Position numbers and translations under genes: made by a program. This document shows positions 38,174 through 48,582 of a stretch of DNA of 64,000 nt, one piece after another. The DNA comes from CAWAHD01 sp963781785. GTDB taxonomy: Bacteria > Planctomycetota > Planctomycetia > Isosphaerales > Isosphaeraceae. The notes beneath the pieces are model-generated. The model was not told the DNA's origin and searched no databases. It saw only the letters and a program-made list of their open reading frames with translations. Position 1 is the first letter of the stretch. Each line of letters opens with the position of its first letter. Location: NCBI GenBank assembly GCA_963781785.1, contig CAWAHD010000005.1, forward strand, positions 3,100,001 to 3,164,000, in the 5' to 3' direction.

Positions 38174-40453
38174 ATGCTGAGCCTTTTCAACCGAGTGTCC
38201 GTCAAAATCAAGAACAAGGACTACACGTTCTTCGCCGACTCCGAGCGCGACGATGTCTATTACTGCTTGCCGGACCAGCCGTCGTTCCTCACCAGGGAAG
38301 ACACGACGAAGAAGAAGCAGATCCCGGCTTTCACCATGGCCTGGTACAACGACCCCGACGGCGAAAAGGGCCTCTGCACCTTCACGGTGGCCCTGGAGCA
38401 GCCGGTCTTGAGTGATGAGGTCCGGAGCGAGGTGGCCGCTAAGCTCAAGGGCAACACAACCGTCACCACTCTGGCCCAGACCAAGTTCAAGATGGCCGAG
38501 GCCAATGCGAAGGGCGAGACCGAGAAGGCCGCGTCCCTCCGCCAGGAGCTCGGAATCACCGATGATGCGCAGTTCAAAGCGATTTGCGACAAGTACAAGA
38601 ACGCCGGCGAGAAAAACGCCAACATCTACCTCCCACCCCAGAATGTGGAGATCAAGCCGCCTCCGTACACCAGCGGAACGGTGACCGTGCGGGCCTTCGA
38701 GACCGAAAAGCTCTACGAGCAGTTCACGAAACCGGGTGCAAGCCAGGGAAACACGACTCTCGTGAAGTTCACCGGAGTCCAGAAAGTCACTCCCTCCTTG
38801 CTCGGCAACAACGCGGCCGTCGTCTCATTCAACCTCCTGAAAACGGGCGCCCAGCTCTTCTGGTATGCCTTCGGTGGGCCCGACCCCACCAAGAAGTCTG
38901 ACTCCCTTCTAGCGGCGAAGAAGTCCTACGCAGACAGCGTCGTGACGGTGACCTACGACGTCACCTTCCCGGCCATGCTGCCCGCCGCCACGGCGGAAGT
39001 GAAACTCAATCAATCGATCCTCTCCATGATCAAGACTTCGACGTCCACATCATGGGGCAAGGAGCGCACGAACGTCGTGAGCAAGGAATACAAGGACAAG
39101 GTCGCCGAGGCAACCACGATCACGATCCCGGCCTCGGCGAAACTCTACACGACCGCTGCCGGCGCCAGGCCGGCTGAGGAGGTGAAGACGTACCTGGAAA
39201 ACTGGGCCACAGCGCAGCTCACAGACATGATCAGGGCACAACTGCCGACCGTGAACCTCGATAGCGTCGGCCCCGACAGCAACAAGCCCAAAGAGGTCAA
39301 AGCCCTCCACGAAGACACAAGGACCATCAAGCTCTCCCAGGGAATCGACTTCGGTGCCGGTCCGCAAGGTCAGCTCACCAAGATCTCGACACTCGTCGAC
39401 AACGACGACGAGATCCTGAACGATTTGTTCCAGATATGGGACCTCAACGTCCAGGCGTTCGCCGACAAGGACATCTCCATCGACCCGCCGGACAAGACGC
39501 TTTGCGAGAAGCTGGGCGTCAAGTCGGTCTGGATCTCGAACGCCCGATACGCCGGATTCCTGCTCAGGAAGAAGGGCACCAACGAAGAAACCGACGAGGT
39601 GAATTTCGGCCCTACCGAGATGGCAGCAGGCGCCGTCACATTGGGGGGGAAATTCAAGAGCGACCAGAGGGATGCGGAATTCACATACGACTACCTGGTC
39701 TCGTACACGGGTGGCGTTCCCGGCGCGTACCAGGTCACCAACCAGGGCACGAGCATGGGGACCAGCTCGACATCCGATCAGATCTCCAGCGCCAAGGTCA
39801 CGTGGTCGATCAAGAGCTTCGGTGTGCTCTACACCAAGTTCGACGGCCGGTTTCTGCCCTGGGATCTGCTGGACGCCGTGGACGTCTGGGTCCGGTACAA
39901 CGATCAGGACCTGGATGGGCTAAAACTCGACAAATCAACACCAACCAAGGAGTTTATCCAGGCCTGGGGTAAGCCGATTGACAAGCCGCTCGAGTACAGG
40001 GTCACCTTCCGGCTCAAAGGGAGAGATCCGATCGTGTACCCATCCAGCGACACCTATGCCGAATACGGCGCCGTCAAGGATGACTCCGATGTTCAAACGG
40101 TGCCGACGATTTTCCTCCACCTCCTGATCCCCTTCGCTCAGAATGGGTCGAAGGAGTACACGTTCGCCCGAGGAGACGACGTGAGCAAAGGCATGATCAA
40201 AGCCTTGTACAGGATACCGGTGACGGGCAAGCGCGACACTTACGAGAGCTTCGAGACCGTTCTCAAGCTGGAGAAGGTCGCGTCCGTGACATGGAAGGTT
40301 CCCATCGCGGAAGGCGCAAAACTCGACGTCACGGATGCGGTCGCATACGACAAGAGCAACAAGAAGCACAAGCCGAAGTACAGCAGTGTTGACGCGAACA
40401 ACGACAGCTACACCATGAGCCTGACGGAGATCGAGACCAGCATGTCGTTCTGA
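38174..40453 (+). CDS. large beta-rich protein of paralogous family
   Basis: 759 residues from ATG 38174 (GAGGAG 7 nt upstream; an earlier in-frame start is unlikely). Opening: DYTFFADSERDDVYYCLPDQ, then AFTMAWYNDPDGEKGLCTFT. It shares two diagnostic motifs with 40527 and 42443: a TSGTV strand (PPPYTSGTVTVRAF, near 175) and SLLGNNAAVVSFNL (near 220). Repeated strands of the kind FLPWDLLDAVDVWVRYND occur toward the end. No catalytic motif, signal peptide or membrane span is visible. Best read as a structural or binding protein; identity unknown. Confidence 0.65.
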   Translation: MLSLFNRVSVKIKNKDYTFFADSERDDVYYCLPDQPSFLTREDTTKKKQIPAFTMAWYNDPDGEKGLCTFTVALEQPVLSDEVRSEVAAKLKGNTTVTTLAQTKFKMAEANAKGETEKAASLRQELGITDDAQFKAICDKYKNAGEKNANIYLPPQNVEIKPPPYTSGTVTVRAFETEKLYEQFTKPGASQGNTTLVKFTGVQKVTPSLLGNNAAVVSFNLLKTGAQLFWYAFGGPDPTKKSDSLLAAKKSYADSVVTVTYDVTFPAMLPAATAEVKLNQSILSMIKTSTSTSWGKERTNVVSKEYKDKVAEATTITIPASAKLYTTAAGARPAEEVKTYLENWATAQLTDMIRAQLPTVNLDSVGPDSNKPKEVKALHEDTRTIKLSQGIDFGAGPQGQLTKISTLVDNDDEILNDLFQIWDLNVQAFADKDISIDPPDKTLCEKLGVKSVWISNARYAGFLLRKKGTNEETDEVNFGPTEMAAGAVTLGGKFKSDQRDAEFTYDYLVSYTGGVPGAYQVTNQGTSMGTSSTSDQISSAKVTWSIKSFGVLYTKFDGRFLPWDLLDAVDVWVRYNDQDLDGLKLDKSTPTKEFIQAWGKPIDKPLEYRVTFRLKGRDPIVYPSSDTYAEYGAVKDDSDVQTVPTIFLHLLIPFAQNGSKEYTFARGDDVSKGMIKALYRIPVTGKRDTYESFETVLKLEKVASVTWKVPIAEGAKLDVTDAVAYDKSNKKHKPKYSSVDANNDSYTMSLTEIETSMSF

Positions 40454-40526
40454 ACTTCACAGCCGTATCCCGGTGGTCCGTGGCCTTGAGCGCGGGACCG
40501 CCGGGCCTCATGCGAAAGCGACGGGT

Positions 40527-42420
40527 ATGATCGCATTCAACGGCCAGTTCGACGTTCCCGGGCTCAAGCATGTCTTGGTCTTGCGCGACGACCAACCGAA
40601 CAGTTCGCTCTATTATTGCGCTTCGCTGCGGCCGCGGATCGCGCGGCGGGGCGACGGCGGCTACCACTTCGCGCTGGTCCGCTACCGCGATCCCGATCAG
40701 GGCGAGTACGGCCGCCTCGTGCTGACGGTGGACCTCGCGCTCACCGCTGACGAAGAGAGCCAGATCGAGCAGGCGCTCCTCAAGCGCAACAAAGTAAAGC
40801 CCACGCTGGAGCCGATCCCCTGGACCTCCGGGACCGTCACCTACGCCCTGAATGGCCAGATGATGAATGCGCCCGCTCGCGCCTCGCTCATCGGGCGGAA
40901 CTCCGTGCTCGTCGAGCTGAACCTCGACTCCGAGGTGATCGGGCTGGTCGAATCCCTGAACCAGGGCGCCTCGCCGCTGGAAGTCGTCTACAAGCTCGCA
41001 TACGAAGTGATCCAACCCGTGTCCTCCTGGACAGCCACGATCGATTGGACGAGGTTTGAAGAGTTCGTGCAGAAGAAATGGGGGGTCAACCTGTTCTTTC
41101 TGAAGATCTCGAGCGTCGAGACCGTCCAGAAACTCGAGGAGGCAAAAGTCGTCACCATCAAGGCAGAGCAGTACGGCGTGGACAGCGTCTTGACCGAAGC
41201 CATCAGGCGGCTCTTCCTCGCCAGTCTGGGAATGCTGTTCACTCCCTTGCCCCGCCTGAAAGCACCCGGTCCGGGCGATGGCCCGGGCGATGGCGAGGAA
41301 GGGGACGTCGCATTCAGTTATAGCGAGCTCAAGCAGATCGCCCAATCGAACCGCCATGGCGAGATGAAGTCGGAAGTGGAGGAGGCGGTGTCCCGCCCGG
41401 TCTTCATCCAGTCGGTGCTCACAGACCTGGCCGAGGCGTACAAGAAAGAGGGCACGGAAGACTTCGTGCTGGGCGGGGACATGCCGGTGTTCCCCAAACT
41501 CCAGGTGGCCTGTCATGCGGAGTTCGAAGCCGACCAGATCGACGACATCGCCGTGTTCTTCCGCAGGACCCCGACCGCGAGCGATCGTGAGATCCGTTTC
41601 AACAAGTCCGGGCCCTTGAAGCAGCCAGTCCAGCTTTCCTACAGCCAGGGCTCGGGCGATTCGGAGCGGTACGACTGGTCGTACCAGGTCTCCTTCAAGG
41701 GTGGAACGCCACGCCCGCTTCGTTCCCCCATCACGCCACTGGACCGGAAGGCCAGGTTCATCGACATCATCCCGCGCGATCTCTATACGCGCCGGGCGAT
41801 CTCTGTGGACGTGGTTACCGCGTTTCCGTGGGAGGTCGTCAAGCAGGTGCTGGTCGACCTCCGCTGGAACAAGGACGATCCGCAACCCCTGGAAGTGTTC
41901 AGCCTCACGCAGAAGGAACCCAGCGCGACCTGGAACCTCTTCCGGCCTACCACCGACCCGGCCCGCTTCGTGGTCCAGATCAGTTACGAGTCGAAGGCTT
42001 ATCAACGAGTCGTCACGAACTGGATCGAGCGCAACAAGTCGATCCGTTGCAACCCGGTTGTGCACAACTACCCGGTCAGCGCCAGTGGTGTTGACTGGAG
42101 CCGCGTGGCATTGATCAGCCTCGACGTCAACCTGGCAGCCCCCGCGGGCAACGACGTGCTCCCGCAGAAGTGGAGAATCCTGCTCAGCGCCGCCGATGCA
42201 GCCACCCCCGCTGCCGGATTCGGCGCCCGAGAAGACCGAGCGCATCCTCCTCGAGGGCCCTCAGCCAGCGATCAAGCTGCTGTCTCTCACGTCCGGCTCG
42301 AAGAAGCCCCGGCTGATTTACAGGGCCACATTCTTCGGCTCGGGTGGCGAGGTCCTGTCGAAGCTTCCCGCGCAGCCGCCGTCGGGCTCGATCGTCCTGG
42401 TTTATCCCCCCCAAACTTGA
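40527..42420 (+). CDS. large beta-rich protein of paralogous family (frameshift near 3' end)
   Basis: Start ATG 40527 (MIAFNGQFDVPGLKHV). As read the frame runs to 42455, but its last 80 residues are Arg/Ala-rich nonsense overlapping the next gene; shifting near 42205 gives PDSAPEKTERILLEGPQPAI and a stop at 42420, 22 nt before the next start. Family motifs: NSSLYYCASLRPRI, IPWTSGTVTYAL, SLIGRNSVLVELNL. C-terminal repeats include RFIDIIPRDLYTRRAISVDV and VVKQVLVDLRW. About 631 residues. A Gly/Pro-rich loop (APGPGDGPGDGEEGD) divides the halves. Function unknown. Confidence 0.65.
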
Positions 42421-42442
42421 CCCCCGTTGTGGAGACCCGCTC

Positions 42443-44635
42443 ATGCTTCTTTTAGACAAAACGTTGACCCATGAAGGCATCGACGTCTATCCCGACCACG
42501 ACTCCGAGAAAAGCCCGAACAAGTTCTGGTACATCCCCGGCAAGCTCCAGCTCGCGCGTCGCGACGGCAAACCGGTGCTCTCGTACATGTGGTACCTCAT
42601 CGATCCAGGAGACACGATCGGTGAGGGCTTTCTCAACTTCGAGGTCAATACGGCCGTCTCCCAGAACGTTCTCAACCAGATCAAGCGCAAGCTGTGGGAA
42701 AGGCTGTCGAAGACAAGAGAGGTCGCGGAGTCGGACATCATCCTTAACGAGGTCGAGTACACCAAGGGGAAGGTCGCGTTTTCGGCACTGACGTCGTTTG
42801 CGGCAGCGGCGACCGAAGAGGTCCAGCCGGGCAAAGCGGCGGTCGTCCACCGCTCCCAGGATCAGATCGTCTGGCAGGCCGGTTCGCCATCGCTGGTCGG
42901 CGACAACACGGCCGTCTGCTCGGTGCGGTTCACCAGGGAGGGCAAGCTCGCCGCCGCGATGCACGAAGCCATCGCCTTGAAGGCGAACACGGCCGCCGCC
43001 GTCTATGTGCTGCAGTTTCTGGCCATGCGCCCCGCGATCCGATTCAAGGTGGTGGGAAGCCTCGATGAGTTCCTCTTCAAATACCAGGCGAATCTCGATG
43101 TGCCGATTCCCCTGGAGGTCATTGTCGCTGACATCGGGATCGAGACGAAGGGCCAGGTTGGCTATTCGAAGAGAAAGCTCCATATCGAGCTTGTCGACTT
43201 CACCGGCGACGACAAGCAGAAGAAGAAGTCGCTGAAGTGGGCCAAGAAGATCCTCGTGGAATTCCTCCTCAAGGACTTCTTCACGAGCGCGATCGAGACG
43301 ACACAGGAAAGTGTGCCCGGCCTCGCCAGGGCCCCCGGGGACGGCGACAAACTCAAGGACACCGACAAACTCACGAACTCGCCGAGTGCGGGTGACGACG
43401 ATGATGACGACGACAATCTCGACGATGCTCTCGCGGACGACGACGACGGCGATGATGACGATGAAGACGATGAAGATTCGCCCAAGGCCAAGAAGAAATC
43501 CGAAGAGAGCAAGGCCGAGAAGAAAGCCCTGTCCGTGATTCCCACGCTCACCTTCAAGTTGAAAACCTCCACCACCTACATGAGGAGGGACCTCGACTAC
43601 ATGTACGCGGAAATGAAGGCGATCAAGCGCCGGGCCGGGGCCAGAGGCTTCGTCCTCGAGGGGCTCGCCGATCCCCCGGTCGAAAAGCACGTCTTCAAAG
43701 TGGATCGCGACCGGATCTCGTATGGACAGGCTTACCCGGTGGAAGTTGTGGGGCCGAAGGCGGAACACTTCAGGAAGTATGGACTCCGATCTGTCAACCT
43801 CCACCAGGCGCAATACCCGGCGGACGCCCCCGAGAGCAAGCGCACGAACAAGCCTCAAAAGTTCGACGGGGCTGCCAGCGAGGCCTCGAATCGAACCCTG
43901 GACTTCCGCCTGGACGGCGACGGGAACCGAAAGGTCGCATTCAAGGCGGAATTGGTCTTCGATCCGGATAGCGACACCGGCTGGGTGTCGAACGCCACCC
44001 GGTACGAGGTCGAGGGCACGCGAGAAGGCGGGGTCATCAACCTGATTCCCGGCGAACACCTCGACATCACCGAGATCACCGTCATGCTCGAGACCGGCTT
44101 CATCTGGAAGGGTGTCGACACGGTCGTCGTCATCATCACGAGCGGCGTCCCTGGCAAATCCAGGCGCCTGGAATTTACCGAAGCCGAGAAGGGCCCTCAG
44201 CAAGCGAAGTTCCGGTTCACCAAGGAACTCGGCGGCAGTCGGACCTTCACCCACTCGGCCCAGCTCATGGAGAACGGTGAGAACGTGGGGAATCCCCGGA
44301 CCGGCAGCGTCGACGGCGAGAAACTGACGATCCACGACGCGTTCGCCGACAAAGTCGCGGTCACACTCGTCAATCTCATCACCAGCAAGGTCCTCGTGGA
44401 GCTCAGCTTCGAGGACACGGCAAACGACGACTCCTGGAGCGACGACTCGATCGTGCTCGACAGGGCGGGCGCGATCTGGAAAGGCTCCGTCCCGACGAAG
44501 AAAAAGTACAAGAAGGTCAAGGACCTCCCCTTGACGATCAGCGTGACGCCCGCGGAGGCCAGCGGCGGTGATCCATTCACAATCAACGGCAGCGGGGGGT
44601 CGAACCAGATCAAACGACCGAGCGCGCGCCCTTGA
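42443..44635 (+). CDS. large beta-rich protein with acidic linker, paralogous family
   Basis: 730 residues from ATG 42443 (GGAG 8 nt upstream). Opening DSEKSPNKFWYIPGKLQLAR and SYMWYLIDPGD align with the family; SLVGDNTAVCSVRF is the counterpart of SLLGNN/SLIGRN. A striking linker near residues 315-360 is almost all Asp (GDDDDDDDNLDD...DDDDGDDDDEDDED), followed by a Lys-rich stretch; it splits an N-terminal alpha/beta half from C-terminal Ig-like strands (HLDITEITVMLETGFIWKGV). The acidic stretch could bind calcium or basic partners. Not recognised; cytosolic as read. Confidence 0.65.
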   Translation: MLLLDKTLTHEGIDVYPDHDSEKSPNKFWYIPGKLQLARRDGKPVLSYMWYLIDPGDTIGEGFLNFEVNTAVSQNVLNQIKRKLWERLSKTREVAESDIILNEVEYTKGKVAFSALTSFAAAATEEVQPGKAAVVHRSQDQIVWQAGSPSLVGDNTAVCSVRFTREGKLAAAMHEAIALKANTAAAVYVLQFLAMRPAIRFKVVGSLDEFLFKYQANLDVPIPLEVIVADIGIETKGQVGYSKRKLHIELVDFTGDDKQKKKSLKWAKKILVEFLLKDFFTSAIETTQESVPGLARAPGDGDKLKDTDKLTNSPSAGDDDDDDDNLDDALADDDDGDDDDEDDEDSPKAKKKSEESKAEKKALSVIPTLTFKLKTSTTYMRRDLDYMYAEMKAIKRRAGARGFVLEGLADPPVEKHVFKVDRDRISYGQAYPVEVVGPKAEHFRKYGLRSVNLHQAQYPADAPESKRTNKPQKFDGAASEASNRTLDFRLDGDGNRKVAFKAELVFDPDSDTGWVSNATRYEVEGTREGGVINLIPGEHLDITEITVMLETGFIWKGVDTVVVIITSGVPGKSRRLEFTEAEKGPQQAKFRFTKELGGSRTFTHSAQLMENGENVGNPRTGSVDGEKLTIHDAFADKVAVTLVNLITSKVLVELSFEDTANDDSWSDDSIVLDRAGAIWKGSVPTKKKYKKVKDLPLTISVTPAEASGGDPFTINGSGGSNQIKRPSARP

Positions 44636-44733
44636 CCCGGCGCGACGCTGGACTCGGCGGATGTTCCGAACCACCGGAACTGGAGTTTTTGTTTGCCCCG
44701 CGGGCACTGAATCGTCAGGAAAGGTGATCTCCG

Positions 44734-45756
44734 ATGCCAACGATGACGAGCGACACGGCGCCGCGGCTGGCCCTTGAGCGCGCGGCGGCTGTGATCGGGA
44801 AGTATCACCCGGAGATCGCCGGCCGGCTGTCGCGCGGGCTCGACCTGGTGCTTGACGACATCCGCCGCCACCAGGACCAGGACCGCGCCTGGAACTTCAG
44901 CATGCTGAACAACAGCAAGACGCCTCTGGAGTTCACGTTCTCGACGCTGAGCGACGACGTGCGGTACGCGGTCGAAGTCGGGGGCCCGGACGTGCCTGCC
45001 TCGGGGCGGCTCGACGTCTGCGCGCGACTGCTCGGGCAGGCCGGCGTCGGCCCCTTCGGCGACGAGGTCGTCGGTCTCTTCCGCGGCCTCCAGCAGGAAG
45101 ACCCCGAGTCGCTGCGCTGGGGGGCCTGGCTGGGAGTCCGCCACATGCCGGAGGGTGACGAATTCAAGGTTTACGCCGAGCTGCCACGCGACACGCCCCC
45201 CGTCGCGGCGGAGTTCATCCGCGAGGTCCTGGGCACCGTGCCCGTGCTCGCCGCCGGGCGCCGCCTCGAGCCCGTCGCGGTCGGCCGTGTGCCCGGCTCG
45301 CCGCGAACCGAGGTCTACTTCGAGCTCTCGGGCGTCGGCCTCGACGCCGATGCCATCGACCGGCTGCTCGGGCCGTTCGGCCTCGGGGCCGACGCCGCCC
45401 TTCTGTTTGATCTGATGCGATTTGCCCAGGCAGCTCTGGTGCCGGCAGGGCCGACCCTGCCGGATATCGATTACGGCTTCAGCGTCTCGGTGCTGCCCGG
45501 CGGCGCGGCGCCGGTCTGTTCGGTCTTCGCGCACGCCAGCAGCTTCATGGGGGCTGATGCCTTCGCGCGCTGGAGCATGCTCCGGCTGGCCTGGCTGCGG
45601 GACTGGCGGCTCGGGGCCTACGCGGCGCTGACTGAGCCGCTGGCGGAACGTTTCACCAGTTGCGATTCGCACAACGTGGTCGGCTTTCTCCTGGCCGCCG
45701 GGGGCCAAACCGGAATGCACATCTCACTCAGTCCCCCATTGGCGATGCCCCGATGA
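44734..45756 (+). CDS. possible ABBA-fold aromatic prenyltransferase
   Basis: 340 residues. SKTPLEFTFSTLSDDVRYAV followed by EVGGPD resembles the TPxE(L/F)S...(V/I)RYxxE strand of DMATS/ABBA prenyltransferases, and FKVYAEL and TEVYFEL resemble their KVY strands that hold the diphosphate-binding basic residues. Length fits the bacterial members (300-400). These enzymes attach prenyl groups to aromatic acceptors. The following squalene-cyclase-like gene overlaps it by 4 nt (ATGA), and a polyprenyl synthase is encoded 5 kb away, supporting an isoprenoid role. The call is tentative; some shielding residues could be absent. Confidence 0.42.
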   Translation: MPTMTSDTAPRLALERAAAVIGKYHPEIAGRLSRGLDLVLDDIRRHQDQDRAWNFSMLNNSKTPLEFTFSTLSDDVRYAVEVGGPDVPASGRLDVCARLLGQAGVGPFGDEVVGLFRGLQQEDPESLRWGAWLGVRHMPEGDEFKVYAELPRDTPPVAAEFIREVLGTVPVLAAGRRLEPVAVGRVPGSPRTEVYFELSGVGLDADAIDRLLGPFGLGADAALLFDLMRFAQAALVPAGPTLPDIDYGFSVSVLPGGAAPVCSVFAHASSFMGADAFARWSMLRLAWLRDWRLGAYAALTEPLAERFTSCDSHNVVGFLLAAGGQTGMHISLSPPLAMPR

Positions 45757-46877
45757 ACCCATCCGACCTGGAAACTGCGGTCTCCCGCGGGCACGCGTTC
45801 CTGCTCCGCACGCAGCATGGCGAGGGCTGGTGGGCCGATTTCTGGCTCTCACCGGGGAAGAGCGACGGCTGGGTGACGGCGTATGCCGGCGGGGTGGTCG
45901 CGGCGGCCGGCGACGCCGGTTCGCGGTCAGCAGCCTGCGCCGCGTGGCAGTGGCTTGCGCGGCGGCCGTCACCGGGATGGGGCTACAACGGGCTCACGCC
46001 CGACGACGCCGACAGCACGGCGTGGGCGATCCGCCTGGCCGAGGTCGTGGGTGCCGGTCACACCGAGCGCGTGGCGCGGGCCCGGGCGTTACTGGCGACC
46101 CACGTCCACCCCGATGGCGGCGTCTCGACCTATGGCGATGACGGGGCGATCCGGTCCTTCATCGGCGCCCCGGCCGGCCTTCGGTTCGACGGCTGGTGTC
46201 GGCCGCAGCCCTGCGTCACAGCCGCGGCGGCCGCCGGCGGACTGGGCGACGGCGCAGCGCTCCGCTATCTCCGCGCCGCGCAGAAGGACGACGGCCACTG
46301 GCTCAGTTACTGGTGGTGCGAAGACGAGTACGCGACCGCCATGGCCGCGACGGCCCTCGGCCGCCACGGCCGCGACCGCGACGACAACTTGCGAGTGGCC
46401 CAGGCGGCCGCCTGGGCCGCGGGGCGGCTGGGCAGCAACGGCTACGCCGTCTCGTCCGTCTGCCCGACTGGCTCGCCGTTCGCGACAGCGCTGGCTCTCC
46501 GCACGCTCGGCCACGGTGGCAAGGGCGGCGACAACGCCGCCCGGGCGCGGCGGGCGGTCGATTGGCTATTCGAGCAGCAACGGCCCGACGGTTCCTGGGT
46601 CTCCTCGGCGGGCCTGCGGGTTCCATACCCCGGCGACACCGCCCCCGAGCGCCACGTCGGCTGGAAGCTCGGCGGGACAATCGAGGGCGCCATCAGCCTG
46701 GACCAGGAGCGCATCTTCACGACTGCCACCGTTGTCGAAACCCTCCGCACGCTGCTAGAGCGGCCACAGCCCCCGCTTCCCGCCGCCGCCTGGGACGGTC
46801 CCGCGTGGGACCGTTTGCCACCCGACCCGTTCGACACTTCACCCGGCGCCGCCGGGCATCCAGGAGGCTTTGCATGA
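45753..46877 (+). CDS. squalene-cyclase/prenyltransferase-repeat protein (class II terpene cyclase-like)
   Basis: 374 residues made of alpha/alpha-barrel repeats with QW-type motifs: PDGGVSTYGDDGA, KDDGHWLSYWWCEDEY, and EQQRPDGSWVSSAG. PDDADSTAWAI is at the place of the DxDD acid motif of class II terpene cyclases, here DADS; the proton-donating middle Asp is kept. It is about half the length of squalene-hopene cyclase, so a single-barrel protein like those found in other cyclase-like families. Overlaps both neighbours as ATGA (45753 and 46874). Likely binds or cyclises a polyprenyl substrate; reaction unknown. Confidence 0.7.
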   Translation: MNPSDLETAVSRGHAFLLRTQHGEGWWADFWLSPGKSDGWVTAYAGGVVAAAGDAGSRSAACAAWQWLARRPSPGWGYNGLTPDDADSTAWAIRLAEVVGAGHTERVARARALLATHVHPDGGVSTYGDDGAIRSFIGAPAGLRFDGWCRPQPCVTAAAAAGGLGDGAALRYLRAAQKDDGHWLSYWWCEDEYATAMAATALGRHGRDRDDNLRVAQAAAWAAGRLGSNGYAVSSVCPTGSPFATALALRTLGHGGKGGDNAARARRAVDWLFEQQRPDGSWVSSAGLRVPYPGDTAPERHVGWKLGGTIEGAISLDQERIFTTATVVETLRTLLERPQPPLPAAAWDGPAWDRLPPDPFDTSPGAAGHPGGFA

Positions 46878-48526
46878 AACCCCAGGAGCTCACGCCTATT
46901 GCGGCCTTCGTCGCCAGCGCCGAACTGGGAGACGCCCTCAAGAGCCCCGGCACCTTGCTCGAAGACAACACGCTCCTGACCGACGCGCGGGACCGCCAGT
47001 GCTTCCTGCCGCGATACGAGCTTGCGGCGCAGGCCGCCGGCGGACAGCGGGCCTTCGACGTTGCGCTCTCTCACGATGGCCTCCTGACCATACCGCTCAA
47101 GGCGGTTCCGGCTGCCGAGCTGGCCGGGGCGGTCCAAAGTGCCGATCCGCTCACGTCGGGTACGTCGGTGGAATTCTTCTGCGACTATCAGGGCTCGACC
47201 CGAAAGTGGCCGCTTGAACTCAAGGAAAAGGGGGGCGTCTGGTACGCCACCCTCCAGACCCATGACGAATCCAATCTTGAGGCGCTCCGTATCGTCCTCC
47301 ACCAGCAGGTGCCCGCCGCGGCCCTGATCATTCGCCGCCGGATCAAGCTGGCCGCCCGCCTCACGCGGGACTTCGTGACGGCCTGGTGGGACAACCCGGA
47401 GCACCCCGAGGTCCGCAAGAAGCTGCTCGAGCGGTTCGGCACGATGACGTTTCCTACCGCGCAGCTTTACTACAACATGGTCGATCGGACTTACCCATCC
47501 ACCAAAGACGAATTTATGATCCTCGAATGCGTTTATCGCGACCGGATCCCATGCCCGCGGATCCCGGGGGTCGTGCCCCGTCCGCTGGACTGGAAGGGGA
47601 AGACCTACCGCTACTACCAGGACGACCTGGAGCCCCGCAAAGTTTATTTCTTCCCTGACGGGTTCCGGCTCGCCTCGTCGCCCGCCGGGCCGGACGCGTC
47701 GTTTCTCAAGTTCGAGTCCGAGGATGGCACGATCGGCGCGATGAGCGTCACGTTCCTGTTCTACGCTGTCCCTGAGGACACAGAAACCAAGCCGCGGCTG
47801 GAGGCCGCCCGCGCCGATCTGACCAAGGCCATCGGGCAGACTCCCGAGATGCTCTCGGTGCAGAACGCGAAGGGGGTCGCAACCAGCCTCAGCCTTTACG
47901 TCCCAAACGCCGAAGGGCGGGACAGCACAATCGAGAAGATCCCCAAGGCCGAGGTGGACCTCGCCAAGGACATCCGGGGGCAGATCACGCTCACATTCAA
48001 GGCATTCAAGGCGGTGTGGGACGCGATCTTCTCGAAGATCGAGCAACAGCAAATCTTCACCGGCTGGATCGACGTGAAGCTGGAGGACGGAACCATCAAG
48101 GAGCAAGTTCCCGTCAAGTTGCGGCTCGATCGACTCGCGGAGCAGGATTACTACAAGCTGCTCCGCCCCACGACCTTCACGTACAAGAGGAAGATCGCCG
48201 TCAATGCCAAGCGTGCGATCTTCGCAGCACAGGCCGGCGGACCCGACACGGTGGAGGCCGTCGAGGTCCGATTCGCCGATGACGAGAATGCCGCGGTCGA
48301 CTTCGACCCGTCCGACTTTCAAGACCACCAGAAGAGTTTTGTGAAAAAGGAAGTCACGGTTCAGAGAACCGTGTCGTCAGTCCTCCTGGGTACGACCGAG
48401 CCGGACGGTTATAACACGTACAAGTATAAGGTGAACGTCATCCGTTCCCGAGGACCGGCCAAAACCAAGGAGATGACGTCCGATGCAACAAGCCTGTGGA
48501 TCCTTCCAGAGGACTTGAACGACTGA
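46874..48526 (+). CDS. large beta-rich protein, end of coupled trio
   Basis: 550 residues from ATG 46874 (AGGAGG 6 nt upstream), overlapping the cyclase-like stop. Opening DARDRQCFLPRYELAAQAAG and SADPLTSGTSVEFFCDYQGS recall the family motifs of the upstream large proteins. C-terminal strands (VKKEVTVQRTVSSVLLGTTE, YNTYKYKVNVIRSRGPAKTK) look Ig/FnIII-like. No export signal. Translational coupling with the two isoprenoid-type genes suggests that these proteins act together, for example as carrier or scaffold; inference only. Confidence 0.62.
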   Translation: MKPQELTPIAAFVASAELGDALKSPGTLLEDNTLLTDARDRQCFLPRYELAAQAAGGQRAFDVALSHDGLLTIPLKAVPAAELAGAVQSADPLTSGTSVEFFCDYQGSTRKWPLELKEKGGVWYATLQTHDESNLEALRIVLHQQVPAAALIIRRRIKLAARLTRDFVTAWWDNPEHPEVRKKLLERFGTMTFPTAQLYYNMVDRTYPSTKDEFMILECVYRDRIPCPRIPGVVPRPLDWKGKTYRYYQDDLEPRKVYFFPDGFRLASSPAGPDASFLKFESEDGTIGAMSVTFLFYAVPEDTETKPRLEAARADLTKAIGQTPEMLSVQNAKGVATSLSLYVPNAEGRDSTIEKIPKAEVDLAKDIRGQITLTFKAFKAVWDAIFSKIEQQQIFTGWIDVKLEDGTIKEQVPVKLRLDRLAEQDYYKLLRPTTFTYKRKIAVNAKRAIFAAQAGGPDTVEAVEVRFADDENAAVDFDPSDFQDHQKSFVKKEVTVQRTVSSVLLGTTEPDGYNTYKYKVNVIRSRGPAKTKEMTSDATSLWILPEDLND

Positions 48527-48582
48527 ATGGCCGGGCCTCGGCCCGGATTGATATTCGACTTACGATCCAAGGAGTCAGACGC

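Noticed and set aside
40329..42245. 638-codon minus-strand open frame
   Set aside because: Antisense of the 40527 gene; composition is the GC-rich mirror of the plus frame and the plus frame has family motifs and matching operon spacing.
42452..44740. 762-codon minus-strand open frame
   Set aside because: Antisense shadow of 42443-44635; its poly-Val/Ile stretch is just the complement of the Asp-rich linker.
46196..46873. Long plus frame leading into the 46874 gene
   Set aside because: This stretch is an Arg-rich alternative frame of the cyclase-like gene; the true start is ATG 46874 with AGGAGG 6 nt before.
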